DNA from: Zygosaccharomyces rouxii
Lineage: Eukaryota; Ascomycota; Saccharomycetes; Saccharomycetales; Saccharomycetaceae
Length of the DNA stretch: 64,000 bases
Direction of reading: 5' to 3'
Assembly (NCBI RefSeq): GCF_000026365.1
Contig: NC_012993.1
Coordinates: 310,001 to 374,000, forward strand
Within the stretch, counting starts at the first letter, position 1; the number at the start of each line of letters is the position of its first letter. The translations under genes were made by a program, and so were the position numbers. The notes below the pieces were generated by a model. The model was given only the letters and a program-made list of their open reading frames with translations, made no database searches and was not told where the DNA came from. Shown piece after piece: positions 39,601 through 48,975 of the stretch.

Positions 39601-40339
39601 CCTCTAAAACACGAGCTCTATCATACCCGACGTTATGTCCGATGACTAAACCTGTTCTTTCCTGTGTATTCAGCGGAATAAGGTGCTCAAATGAATCTGA
39701 TCCACATATGAAAGGTGAACACCACAGATACCATGCTTTATCCGAAAGCGCTACTGCCAGAGTCGGATATTGTGAAATTTTGTACAAAGTTTCCACATCA
39801 AAAACTAAAGTATCCTCTAGAGGCCATGGTACTGGCTCAGGTTCTTTCCCAGGCTCATACCTCATCCAACCTTGTTTTCTAATCCATTTTTTCGGACGTC
39901 CAACAATTTTAGTGAACTTGGCTTGACACATAGATTTATACGGTTCCGATGCAAAATGACCCAGTCTTTGGAAATGTTCATCAAGAGAATCTCCTTGTAG
40001 CTTCGGTAGTTCCATAGATAAGGGTTCAGAAATAGAAGTCTTTTTACCTAGAAGATGATAAGTCTTGAGGAAACGCCTTGATAAATCTATCAATCCTACT
40101 CTTTCTTCAGGTGTTATAGGATCCTCATTATGGCTTAGAACTTTACCAGTAAACAGTTGCTTATGCAGGTTTCGACTCAAATACTGTATCCCCACTGGAT
40201 TAATCGTTGGTTCCTCAGGCACTGCCGCTGGTTTAGTTGTAGTAGAGTAACTTCTGTGTCGATAAAGCCGGCAGCATCGCAGAGACATAGAAGAAGCGCT
40301 TGTGTGATAGAGGTAACTAATTCGTACTCGACTTGACAT
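36620..40339 (-). CDS. MIP1: Mitochondrial DNA polymerase gamma
   Basis: 1239 residues (S. cerevisiae 1254). It replicates and proofreads mitochondrial DNA. The N-terminus (about 1-37) is rich in Arg, Ser and Tyr with no acidic residues, as a matrix targeting signal; a second in-frame Met is at 18. The 3'-5' exonuclease has Exo I FDVETLY (D181, E183), Exo II GHNVGYDRARV and Exo III YCATDVD. The polymerase has motif A VGADVDSEELW near 713, motif B NEAKIFNYGRIYGAG, and motif C HDEIRFL near 915. A long basic yeast-type C-terminal extension follows. Order SCD5-(NSRP1-like)-MIP1-VMA4 matches YOR329C-YOR330C-YOR332W. Confidence 0.97.
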   Translation of the reverse strand: MSSRVRISYLYHTSASSMSLRCCRLYRHRSYSTTTKPAAVPEEPTINPVGIQYLSRNLHKQLFTGKVLSHNEDPITPEERVGLIDLSRRFLKTYHLLGKKTSISEPLSMELPKLQGDSLDEHFQRLGHFASEPYKSMCQAKFTKIVGRPKKWIRKQGWMRYEPGKEPEPVPWPLEDTLVFDVETLYKISQYPTLAVALSDKAWYLWCSPFICGSDSFEHLIPLNTQERTGLVIGHNVGYDRARVLEEYNLKPSKTFFLDTQSLHVASSGLCSRQRPKFLKTHNVKRRSAAEDEDEIEADQLSSALANTDGMDPELEEDPWLRVSAMNSLKDVALLHCGIRIDKDPRDRFATTDKNEVIQDFQNLVEYCATDVDTTSQVFDKVWPLFLQKCPHPVSFGALRSLSSCILPTQYNEWTDYLNRSERIYLKSKQSIEDKITEIVEDTVKLRDEMSAEEIHKDPWLRQLDWTTKPLKLTKKGVPVKNQKLPGYPEWYRSLFPNKTETRPQVTIKSRNIPIFFKLSWEGYPTIWTSCGWCFATPADLMDKFKAKNYRVADEDIIETYRSETNGMCPGAADNQVLFRIPHPNGPQSACTTLLSKPYIHYFEKGILTSGSDFAREALHMNSSGSYWMAARERIMNQFNVPSSRFPNQFNRLDGSPQTSNRDDLGIILPGIVPMGTVTRRAVENTWLTASNAKENRIGSELKTQVKAPKGYSFVGADVDSEELWIASLVSDSVFNIHGGTAIGWMCLEGTKNEGTDLHTKTAQILGCNRNEAKIFNYGRIYGAGVKFATQLLKKFNPSLPDEEAQGIANQLYENTKGKIQRSKIFKKFWFGGSESILFNKLESIAEQDEPRTPVLGCGITFSLMKRNLRTNTFLPSRINWTIQSSGVDYLHLLCCSMNYLIATYHIKARLCISIHDEIRFLVADEDKYRASMALQVSNIWTRAIFCEQLGINDLPQNCAFFSAVDIDKLLRKEVDMDCITPSNPNPIPHGESIDMKTLLEKPGAMLTNPDPAVNVSHFPASYREPVFSKYNKAHNKQYRKYLLKMQLQNAKWKVDDLEKAYLQETQEFVLKRKTDTTYSLLDYLKDIRQDKNKKKSIMDTTMFGTEDEMFTLEQQVAAAFEESQAVRGRQQKNSKTSNKRKALYRGNKAFEAFYSSVDKPPEQVHSLSQSLEVPVDDVVQDLISNTSRTPKRARKSVKRTTSTKRTSPNKEKKTNGEHEKTSININDRSERFTQHKLH

Positions 40340-41144
40340 TATGGGAGCTTTCGAATGCCATTAATTGGCCATATAAAGCCTTCTATAACTTCGTCTTTGT
40401 CAAAATATCCTTTGAAGATGAGGGCATGTTGAGTTTACTTATGTTTATTATATCGGTGAAACCTGATGCGGCGCGATGGACACAAGGTGCACATGATGTT
40501 TACATGATGAGAATCTTCGAGGGCTCTTGCAAATCCAAATATATGCTTTATAGGTTATAGGAGCCACTGGAAACTATTCTGATCGCTTCAAATCTTTGTT
40601 TTGTGTATAATATCACCGATGCTCATCTTTTTGGCGAAATTTCTTTTGTATGGTCGAGTAGGAGTAGTAGCTTGATGCACAACTGCAAAAAATACTTGCT
40701 TAAATTGTAGTAAACATTTAGCGTCAGATTGGAGTTGGTGCTGTGACGTTTTTGATTAGGATTATGTCTTATCCACGAGTCTTCAAAGGCTCCGACATAG
40801 TTCTACCTAACTTAATACACTATATACAGCTAAAACGGCTTGTAAATATATGGAAAATGACTCTAAAGGCAGTAGAATATTTTGGAATACATCTAACCCA
40901 CGTCATAATTCCTCGAGCCATTCTAATACCATTTCTTATATTTATACAGTAAATCACATGATCGGTGGTTCGTTACTTACGACTCTCTAAAATGGCAGCC
41001 TTCTAACTCCCTTTACAACTAACTAATCAACAACCATATACACCAATAGATACATCACTGAAAACCTCCTGTCTAGGGCTCAAGTAGTATCTAGACAATT
41101 TTCATCAACTTTTAGAGACCCTGTAACTGACCTCCTCCGCAACC
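40340..41144. promoter_or_regulatory. Divergent MIP1-VMA4 spacer
   Basis: 805 bp between divergent genes. Open frames at 40333-40560 and 40743-40952 look random (the second starts at GTG). A 5-codon uORF-like ATG near 40993 precedes VMA4. Nothing else recognised. Confidence 0.45.
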
Positions 41145-41837
41145 ATGTCATCTGTGATTACTGCCTTGACACCGAACCAGGTGAATGATGAATTGAATAA
41201 AATGCAAGCGTTTATCCGTAAGGAAGCTGAAGAAAAGGCAAGGGAAATTCAATTGAAAGCTGATCAAGAATACGAAATTGAAAAGACTAGCATTGTTCGT
41301 AATGAAATTAGTAACATCGATGCCAATTTCGAAGACAAGATGAAGAAAGCATCGTTGAAACAACAAATTACAAAGTCAACCGTTTCTAATAAGATGAGAT
41401 TGAAAGTTTTGTCCGCTAGGGAAGAATGTCTCGATGCAGTCTTTGATAAAGCCTTGGAAGATTTGAAAAAACTTGTAAGAAAGGAAAAAGATTACAAACC
41501 AATATTAAAATCCCTTATTTTGGAAGCCACTTTAAGACTTTTGGAATCAAAAATCATTGTTAAGGTGACTGCTAAGGATAAAAAATTGGTTGAATCACTA
41601 GCTGGATCTATCTCAGAGGACTACAAGGAAAAAACTGGTAACCACCTCGAGATTTCCATTTCTGAGGAAGGATTGGATAAAAATACTGCTGGTGGTGCTG
41701 TCGTCACAAACTCTGACGGTAAAATTGTCGTTGACAACACTTTGGAATGTCGTCTAAGCATGTTGAGCGAAACTGCCCTGCCAGCTATCCGTTTGGAACT
41801 GTTTGGTCGTTCCAAATCCAGAAGGTTCTTGGATTAG
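41145..41837 (+). CDS. VMA4: V-ATPase subunit E
   Basis: 230 residues (S. cerevisiae 233). Subunit E forms the peripheral stalk of the vacuolar proton pump together with subunit G, holding V1 to Vo. The N-terminal half is one long charged helix ([30 protein letters not shown]). The C-terminal globular part has the conserved [22 protein letters not shown] and ends [20 protein letters not shown]. Start at ATG 41145 matches the family. Confidence 0.97.
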   Translation: MSSVITALTPNQVNDELNKMQAFIRKEAEEKAREIQLKADQEYEIEKTSIVRNEISNIDANFEDKMKKASLKQQITKSTVSNKMRLKVLSAREECLDAVFDKALEDLKKLVRKEKDYKPILKSLILEATLRLLESKIIVKVTAKDKKLVESLAGSISEDYKEKTGNHLEISISEEGLDKNTAGGAVVTNSDGKIVVDNTLECRLSMLSETALPAIRLELFGRSKSRRFLD

Positions 41838-42088
41838 TAGGTTATTTTGTACAAAGATATATAAACAATCAAAGAAGTTATAATAACAATAATGATACGC
41901 TAAAGACTCGTAGATATGTTTAATTATTCATATGTTATTGTACTACAAATCTCATCTTATCGCATAGTAAAACAAAAAAAAAATTCAGTTAGCCTGCTAA
42001 ATCAATATAACTGCCTGGATCCTGGTATAAGGATCTACAGGTAGAAACTGAAAGTGAGAGCCGGCTCTCGGATGTTTGATTACCAGTC

Positions 42089-43417
42089 ATGCAACAATTT
42101 TTTCGAAACATACCACGCTTTAGGTTTCTAGGTCGTCTTAATCCCACAAGGTTTGTTTCTACAACGGATACCTCATCTCGAAGGCTACCACTAACAACCA
42201 AAAATAAGCAATTGCTATCCTTAAAGCCTATAACTCCAAGTGATTCATATGTGAGCTGTACAATTTTCAATGATAGAGGTGATGTTACTGCAGTGTCTCA
42301 AAAATTTCCCAAATGGACTTTCTTAAGAGACCACTCTCTGTACCCTCGAGACCTGCGAAAGATTGATACTACTACGGTTGATATAATTCCCAGCATTCTA
42401 GTGAAACCTCATTGTATTGTGGTAAACATGTTACATATTAAGGCACTCATCGAAAGGGATAAAGTTTATGTCTTTGATACATCAAATCCATCAGCCGCAG
42501 CTAAACTGGGCGTATTAATGTATGATTTGGAATCTAAATTATCCTCTAGACGTGGGCCCACAGTAAATGGGACTACACCTCAGGCATATGAGCATAGTGC
42601 ACTGGAAAGTATGCTAATCAATGTTATGAGTGATTTAGAAACTGAATACAAGATTCACCATGCACTATGTGGACATATTTTAAGCGAATTAGAAAATGAA
42701 GTCGATCGTGATAAACTTCGAGACCTTTTGATTAAATCCAAGAATCTTTCGCTTTTCTACCAAAAATCTTTATTAATTCGAGAAATGCTCGATGAATTGT
42801 TAGAAAACGATGAGGATTTGGCTGGCATGTATTTGGAGGTGAAGAAGACTGAGGAAGATGATTTTGCAGATTTGGAAATGCTGTTAGAGACATATTATAC
42901 ACAGTGTGATGAATATGTGCAACAAGCTGAATCTCTAATCCAAGACATTAAATCTACTGAAGAAATCGTCAACATTATCTTAGACGCCAATAGAAACGCA
43001 CTCATGCTTCTTGAGTTAAAAGTCACAATCTACACATTAGGTTTCACAGTAGCTACACTGGTACCAGCATTTTACGGTATGAATTTGAAAAATTTCATTG
43101 AAGAGAATAACTGGGGTTTCCTATCAGTGGTAATTTTCTCCGTAACATCAGCATTAGTAGTAACTGCAGCCAATTTCAGAGCCCTAAGATCCATTACGAG
43201 ACTTACTATGCTCAACAACCACTCAGGTGCACGTTCACCACGTCACAAACAGATGGCAACGCAGTATGCAGAAGAGCATATCCCACTTCTGTGGCAGCGC
43301 TGTAAAAGATGGACAAACGACATATGGCATGGTAAGGCACGCTCAAACCGTTTCAAACAGGGTCAAGAGGACAGGGAAATAATATGGAGATGGCTCCTAG
43401 ACGATGAAAGGAAATAG
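42089..43417 (+). CDS. MRS2: Mitochondrial inner-membrane magnesium channel
   Basis: 442 residues. An N-terminal presequence (MQQFFRNIPRFRFLGRLNPTR) is basic and without acid residues. The matrix domain is long and helical and ends in two C-terminal transmembrane segments (about 306-330 and 345-365). The CorA/Mrs2 signature is YGMN, with GMN near residue 329-331, followed by LKNFIEENNWGF between the two helices. It carries magnesium into the matrix and is needed for group II intron splicing in S. cerevisiae. Synteny with VMA4 (YOR332W-YOR334W) selects MRS2 over its paralog MFM1/LPE10. Confidence 0.94.
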   Translation: MQQFFRNIPRFRFLGRLNPTRFVSTTDTSSRRLPLTTKNKQLLSLKPITPSDSYVSCTIFNDRGDVTAVSQKFPKWTFLRDHSLYPRDLRKIDTTTVDIIPSILVKPHCIVVNMLHIKALIERDKVYVFDTSNPSAAAKLGVLMYDLESKLSSRRGPTVNGTTPQAYEHSALESMLINVMSDLETEYKIHHALCGHILSELENEVDRDKLRDLLIKSKNLSLFYQKSLLIREMLDELLENDEDLAGMYLEVKKTEEDDFADLEMLLETYYTQCDEYVQQAESLIQDIKSTEEIVNIILDANRNALMLLELKVTIYTLGFTVATLVPAFYGMNLKNFIEENNWGFLSVVIFSVTSALVVTAANFRALRSITRLTMLNNHSGARSPRHKQMATQYAEEHIPLLWQRCKRWTNDIWHGKARSNRFKQGQEDREIIWRWLLDDERK

Positions 43418-43530
43418 TTTACTTGTATATACGAATCAAAACAGTTAATGGGAAAGGTATAGAGACCATTAATACCACTAGTACAAGTCCTCCATTCGAA
43501 CCCCGTAAGTCGCATTTGAATTTGAATTTG

Positions 43531-43574
<44 letters not shown>

Positions 43575-43904
43575 CATTGCTGGCTCGCGTGTCGCTTAAC
43601 GATCTCCAAAGGGATTAAAATGCGCAAGCAACTTTAACAAGCATCTATCTATAAAGTTAGAGCTTATACGTGGAAAAGGGGGAGGACGCAAATCTGGCAA
43701 CAAGGTTATTCTCTGCAAGATTTTATCATTGGAAATACCAAGATTGAGTTAACGTAAGTTAAATTATTAGTCTTGCCGTTATTTTCACTAAAGGGTGGTG
43801 GAATTTTCCTCCAGAACGCAAGATACCGTTTGGGAGTCATCAAAGAGTGGGTCGGATATATTCGCTTACGTTGAGACCTTTCGACTGATTAAACAGATAT
43901 TATT
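43418..43904. other. MRS2-GIP4 spacer with a 39-nt T run
   Basis: 487 bp. A GAATTT triplet-like repeat at about 43517-43528 runs into 39 consecutive T at 43534-43572. The rest is the GIP4 promoter. No gene seen. Confidence 0.7.
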
Positions 43905-46664
43905 ATGTTTGCAGTAGCAGCTGCTCACGCAACACGTCTTGCCAAGGTTAAGGGAGCTCAGCATTTAGACATTTATGATGTGAGAATTATTCAATACAGA
44001 TCAGCCATTTTAAGGCTTTCAGAAGCCATCAGATTATTGGAAGTTCTTGAAAAAAACTTAGAAAAAAGACAAGACGCTGGAAAGACGATTATACCATTAA
44101 TCAATTACGTGCTTTCGCTGTGCGAAGGTCCTGTATTTAATATTCATCCTGTTTTGAGGAAAAGGTTTACTTTATTGAGTGAATTCAAACTTACTAAACT
44201 GAATGAAGTTAATCCACCACTTTCACCTTTCGGTGTGGAATACGACGTGGATTTTGCACCGTTTGTGGTAGATTTATCTCAGTTGAGGGAGAACGTCTAC
44301 AATTCTAATTTACAATGGAAGCTCATGGGATGTCTCCAGGCAATATCCCAAAATGCTCTTGATATTTATGAGAAGAAATTGAAACACGTTTCCATGGAAA
44401 GAGCTTCTAAAAGACCTGCAGATTTCCCTGGCAAAGTGCTTCCACTGAATTATGGAGCAATTGATGATATTTTGAGGCCATTTGAGATGGAACTTTGTTT
44501 AGATTGGGCAGTTCTAATAAACGACAGAGAACAAGATACATCTTTTAAATCATTGAGAAAACTACAAAGTCAAGTGTTGACAAAGTTCTTATCAAATATT
44601 AATGAGAAAGTTTTCCCCGTGATTAGAACTTATTTCAACCAATTACAGAAGGCTTACAACAATAGAAGCCCAGCAGTTGCGAATTTGAAAGAACTACCAC
44701 ACTGGGAATTTTCAGTGCATAGATTGTATTCTTACATTTATCGAATAATCTGTGTATTGGATGTCATGGTTAATCTGACAAGACAGTTGTGGCTACCCAA
44801 TAGAGATTATTTCTACAGTCTAAGGTCTCAGCTGTCTAGCGAAAATGTCTATGCCTACAACGAAATCTTAGATAAAATTGATTCCATTTGTAATGAACCA
44901 AAGCGTCATGTTACGGGTACTATCCTAGCCATCTTGGATAGTTGTTCCAATCCAAACTTAAACATTAGTGTAACGGCTAACACTGTACCGGAAATTTTTG
45001 CGAATTCCATTTGTAAGGTGACTCCAATCTTGAGGAACACTTTGCAATCAATTACTTCGTGGTTAGAAGTATGGAAATTCGTTGATAACAATCACGATTC
45101 TCATGAAAAATTAGCAAGTCTAAATGAGGAACAACTGTCTAACATGTTACAAGAAAGATTGGCTGTGGATAAATTGAATCAAGCGGAGATGCAACAGAGG
45201 ACGAATAGACTAAGTCCCGATGTTACTCCTTCAGCGGCCGGTGGACTTAGTCGTACTGGTAGCACGATTAGAAGGAGCCATAGTAAAAGGTTGAGTACAC
45301 CGACATCTCCCTCTACTTCGAGTAATATTAGTTCTCCTGGCAAAGTTTCACCATTGAAGATGAGTCCAGCCAATTCTGTAGATAAACCAAGTGCGAGGGG
45401 TCCAAATATAAGTTCACCTCAATTATCAAGGAGAAGTTCTATTGTCGATATTAGAATATCTTCACCGACTTCCCACTCAGGATCACCTCAAATATCAGGA
45501 AAGAATTCATTAGCAGATAGTAGAGTGGCTGGTTCAGTTCCGATGAAGAATGCTGGCGATCAAAAATGTACACCACGGTCACCCCTGGCGAATAGAACTG
45601 CCAATGGAAGACCTCGTTCATCCTCTCTACAGTCTGGTCACGATGAGGATACAAATACTAATCGTAAAGTCGCCCTACCGTCTCGTTCCACTTCTTTACA
45701 AGCACATGCTACAGTTAACCAAAAGAGAATACAGGATAGTTTCGCTCAGTTGACAAGAAGCAGAAGTATAAATGGGTCCTCGAATATTTCTGGAAGTCCA
45801 AATGGCAGGAAAATGCAGCAAACTACAAGGAAAACTCGAACACCGACTCTTACTGGTAATCCACCAACCTCCAGTAGACAGGGTTTTAAAAGCACTTCCG
45901 AGACTTCACCTTTACCTGAAATGGAAGAACTAAGCATTGGTTCAGGTGGAGGTCATGAACGTAAGAGACAGCATGAGGAACAAAACGGCGAGGAATCATC
46001 ACCCAATGGTCTATCTAGTCCTCAAAAACGAACGCAACAGCAGCAGGAACAGGAGACACCATCTGGCGATAAACAACAGGAAAAAGAACAGCCTCAAGGA
46101 CAACAAGAAGAGAAACATGGGCAACAATTACCATACGAACACCACAAGTATTTCGACCATAAAGTAGCGGATGAGCAGAATGGTTTACCATTAATAAAGA
46201 AACCAGAGGAATCAGGGCAGGAACCTTTAGAAAAAGAAGAATCAGAGGAAAGGGAGCAATCAGCAGAACCACAACAGGCTCGAAGCGAGCAGTCTTCATA
46301 TCACGGGGCCGAAAGTATGTCTGCCCAAGAAGCAGATGATGCGCACTCTGTGCAAAAGAAAGTACGGTTCGCAGGTGTGGGACCCATGACTGAAGATGAA
46401 CTTACTAGACCAACAAGGAGAGGATGGTACAGAAAGCCGGCAGTTCTGCATTATCCGCCACCCCCTCCGCAGTATTTGAGTCAAAAATTTAGACTTCGTC
46501 AAGAAGGTATGGCATTTAGAACAAGTCTTCGTGAGGAGAACGGCAAGGAACCTACTAACAAAAGAAATTCGATGGTTACTACCTTTGATGAACTAGCCCC
46601 CCCACCACAAAAGGAATCTGTTTCTCACAGGTTTGCCTCTATATTACGTGAAAAATTGAAATAA
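43905..46664 (+). CDS. GIP4: PP1-binding protein Gip4
   Basis: 919 residues, longer than S. cerevisiae Gip4 (760). The N-terminal 380 residues are the helical conserved region (IIQYRSAILRLSEAIRLLEVL, PLINYVLSLCEGPVFNI, LPHWEFSVHRLYSYIYR). The middle is Ser/Thr/Pro-rich, then a Gln/Glu-rich expansion at about 690-800 explains the extra length. Near residue 816 KKVRFAGV is an RVxF-type Glc7 docking site, followed by the conserved GWYRKPAVLHYPPPPP. Gip4 binds the PP1 catalytic subunit Glc7 and holds part of it in the cytoplasm. It stands for YAL031C and interleaves with YOR genes here. Confidence 0.93.
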   Translation: MFAVAAAHATRLAKVKGAQHLDIYDVRIIQYRSAILRLSEAIRLLEVLEKNLEKRQDAGKTIIPLINYVLSLCEGPVFNIHPVLRKRFTLLSEFKLTKLNEVNPPLSPFGVEYDVDFAPFVVDLSQLRENVYNSNLQWKLMGCLQAISQNALDIYEKKLKHVSMERASKRPADFPGKVLPLNYGAIDDILRPFEMELCLDWAVLINDREQDTSFKSLRKLQSQVLTKFLSNINEKVFPVIRTYFNQLQKAYNNRSPAVANLKELPHWEFSVHRLYSYIYRIICVLDVMVNLTRQLWLPNRDYFYSLRSQLSSENVYAYNEILDKIDSICNEPKRHVTGTILAILDSCSNPNLNISVTANTVPEIFANSICKVTPILRNTLQSITSWLEVWKFVDNNHDSHEKLASLNEEQLSNMLQERLAVDKLNQAEMQQRTNRLSPDVTPSAAGGLSRTGSTIRRSHSKRLSTPTSPSTSSNISSPGKVSPLKMSPANSVDKPSARGPNISSPQLSRRSSIVDIRISSPTSHSGSPQISGKNSLADSRVAGSVPMKNAGDQKCTPRSPLANRTANGRPRSSSLQSGHDEDTNTNRKVALPSRSTSLQAHATVNQKRIQDSFAQLTRSRSINGSSNISGSPNGRKMQQTTRKTRTPTLTGNPPTSSRQGFKSTSETSPLPEMEELSIGSGGGHERKRQHEEQNGEESSPNGLSSPQKRTQQQQEQETPSGDKQQEKEQPQGQQEEKHGQQLPYEHHKYFDHKVADEQNGLPLIKKPEESGQEPLEKEESEEREQSAEPQQARSEQSSYHGAESMSAQEADDAHSVQKKVRFAGVGPMTEDELTRPTRRGWYRKPAVLHYPPPPPQYLSQKFRLRQEGMAFRTSLREENGKEPTNKRNSMVTTFDELAPPPQKESVSHRFASILREKLK

Positions 46665-46896
46665 AATGAAATAGATTAATAAAGAAAAAAAAAAAGTACA
46701 TAATGTATTATGAATCGAAGCAAGTAGACTTTTTATAGGTTTTTTTTTTTTGTTATTTTATCTGCATAGTACATTTTTCATCGCCATATCGCCTCTTGGA
46801 ACATAAAGGAGCTCAAACTTAACTCATCGCTTGCACTCTTGGATGGGATGGTGTGAAAATATATCCATATAGAGGATCAATAGTCTTCTGAAGACC

Positions 46897-48240
46897 ATGT
46901 CTTTTACATCCTTACTACCAGCACCAAAACATTCCCAAAGCGTCCCAGAGGATAACTTTAATGCAGAGCAAAAGAATAAGGAATTGGCTGTTCGGGCCTT
47001 AACACATCAGAAGGATGAACAGGATATTGAACGATCGGTGTTCGATTCTGCTATTACTAATAATCTGAAGTTTCAAGATTTTGTACCGATCCGTCAAAAA
47101 GATTTTGGCCTGCAGATACCCTTACCATCTCAAAATGAAATTGACGAGACTTATCGACGTACTAAAGGAATATTTGAACAGATTTTACTGAAAAATACAC
47201 AGCCTGAAGCAGCCACCATTAGAAATAACCAGAGGGCACTTGAAAACACCCAGGAAATTTTAGTCCACAGTACTGGTGGTAAGTCTAATAGGAAATTGAA
47301 AGTGATTGAACATGCTAAGGATCCGTTACAACCAAATGCCCATAGGGCAAAGAAAGTAGTTGCACCACCTGTTGATGAACCAATGACACCAATCTTCCAC
47401 AAGACTGATTCAGTGGAAACCGCTAAAAAAGTGAGCAAAGAGGAAAAAGATATGTGGAAAATACCTCCTGCTATTTCTAGTTGGAAAAATCCTAATGGTT
47501 ACACTATTGGTATTGATAAAAGGTTAGCAATGGACGGTAGATACAATAAAGATAAAATGCAAGCTCATGAAATTAACGATGGATTTTCGCAGCTATCTGC
47601 GGCACTAGAAATGGCAGATCGAAAGGCTAGACAGGAACTCAAGTTGAAAGCAGAAGCCAAGAAACAAATTGCAGAAGATGAAAATAGAGAGAAGGGAGAG
47701 AAGCTGAGGATTTTGGCTCAAAAAGCTAGAGAAGAGAGATCACGTCAAAGAAACAAGAGAAGTCACAGAGCTATTGACGATGGATATAACAACGAGGCAA
47801 CCCACCGTGAAGCCATTAGGAAGTCAAGACGAGAAGAACTGGAAAGAGATATAAGAAAATCAAAGATGAGCACTGCTGATCGTTTAAGAGAACTGGCATA
47901 TTCTCAAGGAAGGGAAGTATCAGAAAAAGTTGTATTAGGTGCCGCCAAGTCGACAAATTCTTCAGGAGCACATTATGATTCAAGACTATTCACTAAAGGC
48001 GCTAATACACAGGCAAAGAGAGGTGAAGGGCAAGTTTACGATAACCCTCTTTTTTCACAATTAGGATCATCGTACAGAGCTAATTTAAATAAATTGGACA
48101 AAGATGTTGAAGATGAAGCATCCATGTCTGCTGGTCAGACTAAACCGATTGAATTTACCGCTGCTACTGATAATAATGATGCGGATAAAGAGAAGGAAGA
48201 GCATAAAGAATATGGATTGTCAAAGAAAGACGATCTATAA
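46897..48240 (+). CDS. PRP45: Spliceosomal SNW/SKIP protein Prp45
   Basis: 447 residues (S. cerevisiae 379). The SNW-like core motif is IPPAISSWKNPNGYTIGIDKRLAMDGR-type at about 188-215, with S-S-W in place of the usual S-N-W. A long basic and acidic helical region follows (ALEMADRKARQELKLKAEAKKQ). A GEGQVYDNPLF segment and an acidic tail complete the family layout. Prp45 is part of the NTC-related complex in activated spliceosomes and contacts Prp22. It is convergent with POP5 by 43 bp, and the order GIP4-PRP45-POP5 is that of YAL031C-YAL032C-YAL033W. Confidence 0.93.
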   Translation: MSFTSLLPAPKHSQSVPEDNFNAEQKNKELAVRALTHQKDEQDIERSVFDSAITNNLKFQDFVPIRQKDFGLQIPLPSQNEIDETYRRTKGIFEQILLKNTQPEAATIRNNQRALENTQEILVHSTGGKSNRKLKVIEHAKDPLQPNAHRAKKVVAPPVDEPMTPIFHKTDSVETAKKVSKEEKDMWKIPPAISSWKNPNGYTIGIDKRLAMDGRYNKDKMQAHEINDGFSQLSAALEMADRKARQELKLKAEAKKQIAEDENREKGEKLRILAQKAREERSRQRNKRSHRAIDDGYNNEATHREAIRKSRREELERDIRKSKMSTADRLRELAYSQGREVSEKVVLGAAKSTNSSGAHYDSRLFTKGANTQAKRGEGQVYDNPLFSQLGSSYRANLNKLDKDVEDEASMSAGQTKPIEFTAATDNNDADKEKEEHKEYGLSKKDDL

Positions 48241-48283
48241 TAAAGATATTTTTAAAAATAACGTATTTAGTTAAAATCAAATT

Positions 48284-48790
48284 TCAATCATCTTGATCCT
48301 CTTCATTAGCAGTTACGTTGGTAAAATCATCCAAGATATCCTTATCATTTCTCTGCACCGCAGCTAAAAACCTTTGAGAACGTCTGATGGCATACTGTTC
48401 CACTTTTTTAATCGTCCCACTGACTTTGACGGCATTCAATATTAAAGAATCCACTTCACCAATTCTATTTGTGAGGCATAGTGCCATGAGCACAAGATCT
48501 GTATCCTCCCGATGGCATCTGATTATACCAGTAGAAGTTCTATTGGAAAAGTATTTTACTTGAAGTAATGATCCAGCTTTACCTAACCCATAATCACCAA
48601 AATTGGTTTGCAAGGAACGTCGTACCTCCTGTGCAATGGTCTTGGCACTGATTTGAGATGGTGACACTCTGTGATGCCGCAGTAGTATACCGGTATTAAT
48701 AGCCCTTGATTCACTAGATTGTTTAGCTTGAGGTGTATCACATGGATACAGCACTTCAAAAAGGATGTATCGAGTCTTTAAACGAACCAT
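48284..48790 (-). CDS. POP5: RNase P and RNase MRP subunit Pop5
   Basis: 168 residues from the ATG at 48788-48790 (MVRLKTRYILFEVLYP); the frame reads to a TTG at 48850 but the family starts MVRLK. The fold is the Pop5/Rpp14 domain, with YFSNRTSTGIIRCHREDTDLVLMAL as the central conserved strand-helix. It is a protein subunit of both RNase P (tRNA 5' processing) and RNase MRP (rRNA processing). S. cerevisiae Pop5 is 173 residues. The C-terminus is acidic. Confidence 0.95.
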   Translation of the reverse strand: MVRLKTRYILFEVLYPCDTPQAKQSSESRAINTGILLRHHRVSPSQISAKTIAQEVRRSLQTNFGDYGLGKAGSLLQVKYFSNRTSTGIIRCHREDTDLVLMALCLTNRIGEVDSLILNAVKVSGTIKKVEQYAIRRSQRFLAAVQRNDKDILDDFTNVTANEEDQDD

Positions 48791-48975
48791 ATCAAGCCAT
48801 CTGGGTCTTATACTTCTCAATAAATCAAAGTGCTTCTCTTCATCGAGCAATGAAATTTTTCACTATGCGATGAGCTTGGCAAAAAATGTCACTACAATAA
48901 TGATGAAGACGAAGTAATATTAAAATTATACAAACACTATTTATTGATCCTAAGCACGTCAAACAAGGATTTTAT

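Noticed and set aside
39318..39926. 202-codon plus-strand frame inside MIP1
   Set aside because: Antisense to the exonuclease domain of MIP1, Ser-rich, no family. A shadow of the real gene.
40743..40952. Small plus-strand frame upstream of VMA4
   Set aside because: Begins at GTG, with the first ATG 7 codons in. Composition is random-like and no homologue is recognised.
43490..43520. CATTCGAACCCCG near the MRS2 3' end as a tRNA T-arm
   Set aside because: The TTCGAA loop is present on one strand but the flanking 5-bp stem does not pair and no other tRNA arms can be drawn.
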